From an uncultured bacterium (lineage in GTDB: Bacteria; Actinomycetota; Coriobacteriia; Coriobacteriales; Coriobacteriaceae): a stretch of 21,476 nucleotides of DNA. The notes under the pieces are model-generated. The model was given only the letters and a program-made list of their open reading frames with translations, had not been told where the DNA came from and ran no database searches. The translations under genes were made by a program, and so were the position numbers. The stretch lies in NCBI GenBank assembly GCA_905215815.1, contig CAJMRN010000029.1:1-21476 (forward strand). Reading direction: 5' to 3'. This document shows, in pieces, positions 15,326 through 21,476 of this stretch (the first letter of the stretch is position 1; each line of letters starts with the position of its first letter).

Positions 15326-16108
15326 ATGGCCGAACCCACGCTTTTGCCCGAGCGGCTCCAGTACCGCCCGACCAAGATCGAGCTCGACGAGAGCATCGAG
15401 AAGGCCAGGGCGACCCTTCTTAAGAAGATCAAGCGCTCGGTGTACGTCTACCGTGTTGACTGCGGCGGCTGCAACGGCTGCGAGATCGAGATCTTCGGTT
15501 CCATCACGCCCGTCTTCGACGTCGAGCGTTTTGGCATCAAGGTCGTGCCCTCGCCCCGTCACGCCGATGTACTGCTGTACACCGGCGCCGTGACGCGTGC
15601 CATGCGCATGCCGGCCCTGCGCGCCTTTGAGGCCGCACCCGATCCCAAGATCGTGGTGTCCTATGGCGCGTGCGGCTGCACCGGCGGTATCTTCTACGAC
15701 AACTACTGCGTCTGGGGCGGCACGGACAAGATTCTGCCGGTCGATGTCTACATCCCCGGCTGCCCGCCCAGCCCCGCGCAGACCATCTACGGCTTTGCCA
15801 TGGCGCTCGGTCTGCTAGACCAAAAGCTCCATGCCGAGACCACGGTGGAGGCCGCCGGCGAGCAGGCCGATATCCTGCACCCCGGCGTTCCGTACAAGCT
15901 GCGCGTTGCCATCGAGCGCGAGGCTCGCGCCATGAGCGGCTACCGTTACGGCCGCGACCTTGCCAATGAGTTTATGGATACGCTCGAGGGTGCGCCCAAG
16001 GGCGATATCCGCGGTGCCATGGCGCTGCTCATCGACAAGCAGGACGATCCGCGCCGCGTTGAGGTCTACTCGGCGCTGCAGGATCTTGTGCTGGCCGGAG
16101 GTCGCTAG
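15326..16108 (+). CDS. hyfI: Hydrogenase-4 small subunit I (NuoB-like)
   Basis: A 260-aa NuoB-family small subunit (E. coli HyfI about 252). The proximal [4Fe-4S] cluster ligands are recognisable: CGGCNGCEIE (about 49-58), the Cys in YGACGCTGG (about 115) and IPGCPPSP (about 145-152). It receives electrons from HyfH and delivers them to the Ni-Fe site in HyfG. The C-terminal section (about 195-260) contains GYRYGRDLANEF and a charged tail. ATG 15326 follows GAAGGAGTAACC, so the strong ribosome site lies at the end of hyfH. Its TAG stop abuts the next ATG directly. Confidence 0.93.
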   Translation: MAEPTLLPERLQYRPTKIELDESIEKARATLLKKIKRSVYVYRVDCGGCNGCEIEIFGSITPVFDVERFGIKVVPSPRHADVLLYTGAVTRAMRMPALRAFEAAPDPKIVVSYGACGCTGGIFYDNYCVWGGTDKILPVDVYIPGCPPSPAQTIYGFAMALGLLDQKLHAETTVEAAGEQADILHPGVPYKLRVAIEREARAMSGYRYGRDLANEFMDTLEGAPKGDIRGAMALLIDKQDDPRRVEVYSALQDLVLAGGR

Positions 16109-16690
16109 ATGGAGCTCACGGACCGCTCTGGTTACTTTGCGGGTCCCGGCATGCTCGGCGGCTCTTTTGGCGATGCCTCGCGCGCAAGCGACGAGGCTGC
16201 CGAGGGCGTCGCCGACCCCTGCCTGGACCATGCGCCCGACCAGGTGGTCTTTTACGAGCTCACGCGTAAGTTTGTGGAGACCGAGGAAGACGTTCCCCAG
16301 GAGGCCTGCGACGTGCTGTACTACACGCTCGCCGTGGGCCACCATACCGGCGTGCTCGACTGCTTTGAGCCGCGCCTGTCGGTGCCGGTGAACGTGTTCT
16401 ATACGCTTATCGACGCGCTGCCGGAGGGGGAGGCCAAGACCAAGTTCGAGGCCATCCGCTCCTTTGGCGAGTGCCAGCTCGACAAGGCGGCGGTGCCGTC
16501 GCTGCTCGAGGCCTGCGATACGCTGCTCGACGAGCGCGGTTTTCGCGGCTCGGCCAAGGCCGGCATCTCGGTGTTCGATAACGACTTTGGCCTGCATGCC
16601 CAGCAGGTCGCGTTCTTAATGAAGTTTCGCGATCTGGTCGAGCGCGTGCGCGATGTGTCGGGCGTGTATCTGACGGGGAGGTTGCAGTAA
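16109..16690 (+). CDS. hyfJ: HycH/HyfJ-family formate hydrogenlyase assembly protein
   Basis: A 193-aa soluble protein. From about residue 46 it matches the HycH/HyfJ pattern: VVFYELTRKFVE, then VLYYTLAVGHHTGVLDCFEP, and a C-terminal VSGVYLTGRLQ. E. coli HycH and HyfJ are only about 136 aa, so this one has an N-terminal extension of roughly 45 residues (Gly/Ala/Asp-rich) and an insertion near 148-165. HycH is needed for large-subunit maturation of hydrogenase 3; its exact chemistry is unknown. The ATG directly follows the hyfI stop, and the stop overlaps the ATG of the protease gene by one base (TAATG), so all three are coupled. Confidence 0.85.
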   Translation: MELTDRSGYFAGPGMLGGSFGDASRASDEAAEGVADPCLDHAPDQVVFYELTRKFVETEEDVPQEACDVLYYTLAVGHHTGVLDCFEPRLSVPVNVFYTLIDALPEGEAKTKFEAIRSFGECQLDKAAVPSLLEACDTLLDERGFRGSAKAGISVFDNDFGLHAQQVAFLMKFRDLVERVRDVSGVYLTGRLQ

Positions 16691-17193
16691 TGGGTCGCGT
16701 TGTGGATGGTTGTGTGAACGGCGCCCCGTTTGCGGGTATCGTGCTCACGGCGGGAAGCGTGCTGCGTGCCGACGATGCCGCCGGCCCCGTGCTCTCCAAA
16801 AAGATGGAGGACGCGCCCATCGCCGGTTGGTACACCATCGATGGCGGTCAGACGCCCGAGGACGACATCATTGAGGTCAAGCGCGAGCGTCCGCCTCGCC
16901 TGGTCTTGGTCGATGCTGCCGACATGGCGCTGCCCGTCGGGTCCATCCGTTTGCTCGACAAGCGTGATGTGGCCCGTAAGTCGATGTTCACCACGCATTC
17001 GCTTCCTTTGTCGATTCTGATCGAGGAAATCGAGCAATCGTGCGAAGATATCGTCTTCATAGGGATTCAGCCGGGCGATACGGAGTTTTACAACCCCATG
17101 TCCCCGGAGGTCTTTGAGGCCGTCGACGCCGTGTACGACGCTGTGGCCGCTAACGACTTTTCCCACTTTGTCCGCTTGGGGCAAGAGCAATAG
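16690..17193 (+). CDS. hycI: HycI-type hydrogenase maturation endopeptidase
   Basis: A 167-aa protease (E. coli HycI 156) that removes the C-terminal extension of the large subunit once nickel is inserted. Family motifs are LTAGSVLRADDAAGP (metal-binding D28), LVLVDAADMALPVGSIRLLD (D74/D77) and TTHSLPLSILIEEI (H102). The segment GIQPGDTEFYNPMSPEV corresponds to HycI GIQP..FYxPM. The usual GN before the Met is GS here, a mild deviation. Its substrate is almost certainly HyfG from the same operon, whose tail after DPCYSCTDR is present. The start ATG overlaps the previous stop codon. The E. coli hyf operon lacks its own protease gene, which makes this cluster more self-contained. Confidence 0.92.
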   Translation: MGRVVDGCVNGAPFAGIVLTAGSVLRADDAAGPVLSKKMEDAPIAGWYTIDGGQTPEDDIIEVKRERPPRLVLVDAADMALPVGSIRLLDKRDVARKSMFTTHSLPLSILIEEIEQSCEDIVFIGIQPGDTEFYNPMSPEVFEAVDAVYDAVAANDFSHFVRLGQEQ

Positions 17194-17232
17194 GAGCGCT
17201 TGTCCCTGCTGATTAGGAAAGAAGTGATTGAC

Positions 17233-18072
17233 ATGGCAGATTCCAAGGCAGAATATCCCGTTCCCGATTGCCTGGGGCCCGCCGCGATCGAGGCCAAGAC
17301 CGAGGCCGCCGGCGTGACTAAGGCCAACCTGCCGGTTGCAAAGGCCTTTCTGTTGGCAATGTTCGCCGGCGCGTTCATCGCCTTCGGTGGCCTGTTCTTT
17401 ACCGTATTCTTGAGCGATAGCACACTCGGCTGGGGCGCCCAGCGCGTCGTGGGCGGTCTGTGCTTTTGCCTGGGCCTGGTGCTCGTGCTGGTGTGCGGCG
17501 CCGAGCTGTTCACCGGCAACTCGCTTATGGTCTGCGCGCTCAAGAGCAAAAAGATCACCCTGGCTCAGATGCTCAAGGCATGGCTCGTCGTGTGGCTTGG
17601 TAACTTTGCCGGTGCCCTGTTCATCGTCTTTTTGGTGTACATGGCCGGCATTTACAAGCTCAACGGCGAGGCGGTTGCCAATTCCATGGTGAGCGTCGCC
17701 GCCGGCAAGGTGACGGTCGACTGGGTGACGATCTTCTTCCGTGGCATCCTGTGCAACATCTTTGTGTGCCTGGCCGTGTGGATCGGTACCGCCGGCAAGA
17801 CCGTGGTCGATAAGGTTGTGGGCATTCTGCTGCCCATCGCCGCCTTTGTGGCCTGCGGTTTTGAGCACTGCGTTGCCAACATGTACTTTTTGCCCATGGG
17901 TGCCGTGATGCACGCGTGCGGCTATGGTGCCGATGTCGCCGGCGCCGATGCGCTCAATGTTGCGGGCATTGCGTTTAACCTGTCCGCCGCCACGCTGGGC
18001 AACATCGTGGGCGGCGCGGTTTTGATCGCGCTCGGCTACTGGTTTGTCTACGCCAAGAAGTCTGAGGCGTAA
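17233..18072 (+). CDS. focA: Formate channel FocA (formate/nitrite transporter family)
   Basis: A 279-aa membrane protein (E. coli FocA 285) with six hydrophobic helices. FNT signatures are present: GAFIAFGGLFF in helix 1, GAELFTGNSLMV (about 93-104), WLGNFAGALFIVF (about 121-133) and GFEHCVANMYFLPMGAV, with the pore His of the FEHxxAN motif at about residue 213. A final GNIVGGAVLIALGYWF helix follows. It forms a pentameric channel for formate in the inner membrane and so supplies FdhF. I chose ATG 17233, preceded by TTAGGAAAGAAG; upstream TTG and GTG codons in frame are less likely. It is the last gene of the cluster, with a strong terminator 22 bases after the stop. Confidence 0.92.
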   Translation: MADSKAEYPVPDCLGPAAIEAKTEAAGVTKANLPVAKAFLLAMFAGAFIAFGGLFFTVFLSDSTLGWGAQRVVGGLCFCLGLVLVLVCGAELFTGNSLMVCALKSKKITLAQMLKAWLVVWLGNFAGALFIVFLVYMAGIYKLNGEAVANSMVSVAAGKVTVDWVTIFFRGILCNIFVCLAVWIGTAGKTVVDKVVGILLPIAAFVACGFEHCVANMYFLPMGAVMHACGYGADVAGADALNVAGIAFNLSAATLGNIVGGAVLIALGYWFVYAKKSEA

Positions 18073-18094
18073 GGTACCGTCTGTTTGACGTTGG

Positions 18095-18130
18095 GCCTCC
18101 CGCGGGGCGTTGCCGTGCGGGAGGCTTTTT
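18095..18130 (+). terminator. Rho-independent terminator of the formate hydrogenlyase operon
   Basis: GCCTCCCGC (18095-18103) pairs perfectly with GCGGGAGGC (18117-18125) and is followed directly by TTTTT (18126-18130). It is a classical strong intrinsic terminator and marks the end of the cluster that begins before 2657. Confidence 0.92.
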
Positions 18131-18194
18131 GGGTCTGGGGCTCGTTGCCGGGCTTTTGGCCTGTTGTGTTTGGCTGGTGAAAGGGGTAATCGAG

Positions 18195-20312
18195 ATGGCA
18201 TCTGCTGTGAAGCGTGACGGTCGCGCCGTGGTGACCACATGCGGGGGATGCTATGCCGATTGCGCCTTTGCGGCACGCGTTGAGGACGGTCGCGTGGTGG
18301 CCGAGTTGCCGGTGCCGGGGCATCCGTGCGCGGCGCGTGCTCTGTGCGCCCGCGGGCGGCATCGGCTGTCTATGCCGTTTGACGAGCGCGACCGGATTTT
18401 GCACCCCATGCGCCGACGAGCTGATGGCTCGGGGTTCGATGCGATTTCCTGGGATGAGGCGTTCGCGCAGATCGCTGCGCGCCTTTTGGGGATTGTTGAC
18501 GAGCACGGGCCTCGTGCGCTGGGCATGACGCTCGGCGTGCCTTCGTTCGACCGTTACTGGGCGTATCGCTTTATGCATGCGTTGGGCTCGCCCAACGTGT
18601 ACGGTGCCGATGGCGCCTGCGAGGTAAGCCGTCTCACCGGTTGGGAGCATAGCCTGGGTTATAGTCCCGCCTCCGACCTTGCGAACACCGATTGCATTAT
18701 GTACCTGGGGCGTTCCTTGGTGGATTCGTCGACGATGGGGGCCGTTGATGCGCTCAACGATGCCCGTCGACGTGGGGCTAAGATTATCGTGGTCGACCCC
18801 CGGCGCAGTGGCTCGGCTGCGCTTGCCGACCGCTGGCTGCGCGTGCGCCCGGGCTGCGACCTGGCCTTGCTGTTGGGCATTGCACATGTCTTGATTGCCG
18901 AGGGCCTGTACGACCACGAGTTCGTTGCTCGCTACGCCACGGGTTTTGACGAGCTGGCGCAGGCGGCCGCTGCTTGGACGCCCGAGTGGGCTGAGTCGAT
19001 GTGCGACGTGCCGGCGGACGATATCCGTGCGACTGCGCGTGATTTGGCTGCCGCGGCGCCTGCTGCGGTGGTTGACGCTGGCTTTCATGGTGGTATCGGT
19101 ATCGCGTATGCCAACAGTACGCAGACGGCGCGAGCTATCTGCATGGTCGATGTGCTGCTGGGCTGTATTGGACATGCGGGCGGCGCGCTCAATCCACCCA
19201 CACCGTTTGCGCTGGGTGACCTTGATCCCGCACGCTTTGCGACGCCGCCGATGCTACGTGAGCCCAAGTTGGGGTCCGAGCGCTATCCACTGGTCGATCC
19301 GGTGCGCGGCCTGTGCACGACCATCAGTCAGTCGATTCTTGCCGGCGATTTGCGTGGACTTATCGTCTATGCCAGTAACCCCGGTGCGGGCTATGGCAAT
19401 GCGCAGGCTTGGTTGGGTATTTTGCAGCAGCTCGACTTGCTCGTGACGATTGATATTCGCTGGTCCGAGACAGCGTGTGCTTCTGACTTCGTGCTGCCCG
19501 ACGTGACGTATCTGGAGGCCGACCGTGGCGTGGGAACGGTGATGGGCACCAACGATGCGCGCGTGTTCTACCGTAATGCCGTGCTGCCCGTGCAGCATGA
19601 TGACACGCGTCCCGGTCGGGAGATCTTTGCCGGTCTGGCACAGGCGTGTGGTGTGGGCGAGTACTTCCAGTTTACGTCTGACGATCTGGCGGCTGCCCAG
19701 GTGGCACCGTTTGGAATCAATCTGGACGAGCTCAAGGAGCGCGGCTGGGCCGACACGGGTGTTGCGTTGCCGTCGCGTACGGGCGAGCCGGCGATTCCCT
19801 TGGATGGCGGCAAAATTGCGCTGGCAAGCGACGTATGGGGGCGAGCCGGTCTGGGCCGCGTTCCCGGTTGGGTCGCGCCCATGGTGGAGCCCGGTCCGGG
19901 GATGTTTCGCCTCATTAGCGGCAACCGTCCCTTTGAGTCGCATACCTCGCGCAGGCTTGCGGCCCAAGGTGCCGCCGAGGCTGGATCGGACCTGGATGCC
20001 GTGCAGATAAATGCCGATGCTGCTGCGCACATGGGCATCGCCGACGGCGAGATTGTCGAACTCGTGAGTGATATGGGCCGCGACCGCGTGCGCGTGGAGA
20101 CGACGCCGTATCTGCATCCGGCGTGCATCTTCACCTCGGCCGCCCCCGGCGGGCGTTCGTTTGGCGCCGATGCCGGCGGCGCTCAAGCTTTGGGCGTCGG
20201 CCCACTCGACCATACGCCGTTGCGTTGGGACCCGTTGACAGGCGCCGCGCTCACCCAGGAAAACGCCGTTCGCGTGGAAAAGATCGCAGCGCGCGAGGAT
20301 AATAACGAGTAA
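18195..20312 (+). CDS. Molybdopterin oxidoreductase, DMSO-reductase family, orphan (substrate unknown)
   Basis: A 705-aa protein. The N-terminal [4Fe-4S] ligands are C16, C19, C23 (CGGCYADC) and C51 (ALCARGRH). A cysteine at residue 142 (DGACEVSR) sits where the Mo ligand is expected. Segments such as IIVVDPRRSGSA (MGD binding, about 200), DAGFHGGIGIAYANSTQTARAI and the C-terminal ISGNRPFESHTSRR fit the family. Resemblance is closest to thiosulfate/polysulfide-reductase-like catalytic subunits. There is no Tat signal and no adjacent Fe-S or membrane partner, so it is probably cytoplasmic and its electron partner is unknown. ATG 18195 follows AAGGGG. An upstream TTG at 18129 would overlap the terminator and is rejected. 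Codon use is less C-biased than in the hyf genes, consistent with weaker expression. It is transcribed separately from the operon. Confidence 0.85.
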   Translation: MASAVKRDGRAVVTTCGGCYADCAFAARVEDGRVVAELPVPGHPCAARALCARGRHRLSMPFDERDRILHPMRRRADGSGFDAISWDEAFAQIAARLLGIVDEHGPRALGMTLGVPSFDRYWAYRFMHALGSPNVYGADGACEVSRLTGWEHSLGYSPASDLANTDCIMYLGRSLVDSSTMGAVDALNDARRRGAKIIVVDPRRSGSAALADRWLRVRPGCDLALLLGIAHVLIAEGLYDHEFVARYATGFDELAQAAAAWTPEWAESMCDVPADDIRATARDLAAAAPAAVVDAGFHGGIGIAYANSTQTARAICMVDVLLGCIGHAGGALNPPTPFALGDLDPARFATPPMLREPKLGSERYPLVDPVRGLCTTISQSILAGDLRGLIVYASNPGAGYGNAQAWLGILQQLDLLVTIDIRWSETACASDFVLPDVTYLEADRGVGTVMGTNDARVFYRNAVLPVQHDDTRPGREIFAGLAQACGVGEYFQFTSDDLAAAQVAPFGINLDELKERGWADTGVALPSRTGEPAIPLDGGKIALASDVWGRAGLGRVPGWVAPMVEPGPGMFRLISGNRPFESHTSRRLAAQGAAEAGSDLDAVQINADAAAHMGIADGEIVELVSDMGRDRVRVETTPYLHPACIFTSAAPGGRSFGADAGGAQALGVGPLDHTPLRWDPLTGAALTQENAVRVEKIAAREDNNE

Positions 20313-20364
20313 TTGACTCAGCTGATGTATTCGACTGATCCACGTTTCTTTTGAAAGGCCGCAC

Positions 20365-21476
20365 ATGAGCGATAGCCAGAACATGTCCGATGAGGTGCGC
20401 GCCCGCCTGCGCGCCATTCCCTCCGTCAACGAGCTGCTTGCCGAGTGGCCGGTAGTGAAGGCGGCGGGGGAGACCTGCGACGCGGTGGTGCATGCCGCCG
20501 TCACGGCCGAGCTCGACGAGGAGCGTGCCGCCATTCGCGCCGGTGCCGCCCCGCGCTCTAAGCGCGACCTGGCCTCGGCGATCGAGTGGCGTTCGCATCG
20601 ATCCGCACTGCCGAGCCTGCGCCCTGCCGTCAACGCTACGGGCGTGGTCATCCATACCAACCTGGGCCGCGCCCCGCTCGCGGAGTCGGCCGCCAAGGCC
20701 GTGGCCGAGGTCGCGCGCGGCTACAGCACGCTCGAGTACAGCGTGGATACCTGCTCGCGCGGGTCGCGCAAGGAGCACGCCGCGCAGCTGATTCGCTCGC
20801 TCACCGGTGCCGAGGACGCGCTCGTGGTCAACAACAATGCCGCCGCGGTGCTGCTGGTGCTGGCGACCCATGCCGCAGGCAAGGAGGTCATCGTCAGCCG
20901 CGGCGAGCTTGTCGAGATCGGCGGCAGCTTCCGCATCCCGGAAGTGATGGAAAAAAGCGGTGCCCGCCTGCGCGAAGTGGGCGCCACCAACCGCTGCCAC
21001 CTGCACGACTACGCCGCGGCCATCAACGAAGACACCCGTGCCCTCATGCGCGTGCACACCTCCAACTACCGCATCGTGGGCTTCCATTCCGCCGTGCCCC
21101 TGCCCGATCTGGCGGCCCTGGCCCGGGAACACGGCCTGCCCGTCATCGAGGATCTGGGCAGCGGTTCCTTCATGGACTTTTCTTCCGTGGGCCTGCCCAA
21201 CGAACCTACGGTGCCCGAAGTAGTGGCCGGAGGCGCCGACGTGGTGATGGGGGGCCCGCAATGCGGCCTCATCGTGGGCAGCCGGGAGCGCATCGAGGCC
21301 CTGAAAAAGAATCCCCTCACCCGCGCCCTGCGCTGCGACAAGCTGACCATGGCCGCGCTGGAAGCCCCCCTGCGCCTTTATTGCGAGCCCGAACGCGCCC
21401 GCCGCGAGATCCCGACCCTGCGCGACATCTGCCGGGACCCCAAAGACCTGGCCCGTGCCGCCCGCTCGCTGGCCGC
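20365..21476 (+). CDS. selA: L-seryl-tRNA(Sec) selenium transferase SelA, partial and aberrant (probable chimera, PLP lysine missing)
   Basis: 370 codons are present before the window ends (E. coli SelA 463). SelA is a PLP enzyme that converts Ser-tRNA(Sec) to Sec-tRNA(Sec), needed to read the UGA in fdhF. Family blocks are IPSVNELLAEWPV, TGVVIHTNLGRAPL, VVNNNAAAVLLVL, SRGELVEIGGSFRIP and RALRCDKLTMAALEAPLRLY. Two oddities: up to 20940 Glu is 16 GAG and 0 GAA, whereas after it GAA is 9 of 14, and CGG and AAA codons appear. In addition, where the family has GADxVxFSGDKLLGGPQ, this protein reads GADVV-MGGPQ. About seven residues including the catalytic lysine are absent, in frame, at residues 294/295. 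Start ATG follows GAAAGG. The identity is sure; integrity is doubtful. Confidence 0.85.
   Translation, partial: MSDSQNMSDEVRARLRAIPSVNELLAEWPVVKAAGETCDAVVHAAVTAELDEERAAIRAGAAPRSKRDLASAIEWRSHRSALPSLRPAVNATGVVIHTNLGRAPLAESAAKAVAEVARGYSTLEYSVDTCSRGSRKEHAAQLIRSLTGAEDALVVNNNAAAVLLVLATHAAGKEVIVSRGELVEIGGSFRIPEVMEKSGARLREVGATNRCHLHDYAAAINEDTRALMRVHTSNYRIVGFHSAVPLPDLAALAREHGLPVIEDLGSGSFMDFSSVGLPNEPTVPEVVAGGADVVMGGPQCGLIVGSRERIEALKKNPLTRALRCDKLTMAALEAPLRLYCEPERARREIPTLRDICRDPKDLARAARSLA

Noticed and set aside
18129..18194. N-terminal extension of the molybdoenzyme with a hydrophobic segment, possibly a signal peptide
   Set aside because: It needs a TTG start inside the terminator T-run, has no ribosome site and no twin-arginine motif; ATG 18195 has AAGGGG upstream.
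1..21476. tRNA-Sec, other tRNAs, rRNA, CRISPR arrays and insertion sequences
   Set aside because: I looked for these because of the Sec gene and the accessory region but saw no cloverleaf, regularly spaced repeats or transposase.

Overview
The window looks like chromosome of a GC-rich anaerobic gut actinobacterium, most likely class Coriobacteriia and plausibly Collinsella. This rests on strong C/G third-position bias, Actinobacteria-like protein sequences and a fermentative formate/hydrogen gene set. The genus is an inference; no rRNA or other marker gene is present.

Region 1 (1-2656) is accessory. A 340-aa protein of probable AbiEi/endonuclease type lies between two copies of a long palindromic repeat (71-137 and 1353-1419). 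It is followed by a reverse-strand toxin-antitoxin pair: a RelB/DinJ-type antitoxin overlapping a PIN-domain toxin. A 429-bp AT-richer intergenic region (2228-2656) then holds a perfect dyad and a strongly structured leader just before the main operon.

Region 2 (2657-18130) is one long plus-strand formate hydrogenlyase cluster: a HydN-like four-cluster ferredoxin; selenocysteine formate dehydrogenase FdhF, read through an in-frame UGA at residue 140 with a visible SECIS hairpin; a terminator-like hairpin; hyfABCDEFGHI, encoding a group 4 membrane [NiFe]-hydrogenase with three antiporter-like subunits (FHL-2 type); an HycH/HyfJ-type protein; an HycI-type maturation protease; and a FocA-type formate channel closed by a strong terminator. 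Formate enters through FocA and is oxidised by FdhF. Electrons pass through the ferredoxin-like subunits to the HyfG Ni-Fe site to make H2, and the membrane arm may couple this to ion translocation. The gene order is nearly that of the E. coli hyf operon, with fdhF and the protease added and no regulator gene.

Region 3 (18131-21476) holds an orphan DMSO-reductase-family molybdoenzyme with a cysteine at the expected Mo-ligand position, and the 5' part of selA (selenocysteine synthase), which FdhF needs. The selA gene is odd in two ways. Codon use changes abruptly near 20910-20941, as in a chimera. The downstream part also lacks about seven residues that should contain the catalytic PLP-binding lysine. 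This may be an assembly artefact near a contig end or a real lesion. It is the most important item to verify, because a broken selA would make FdhF untranslatable.
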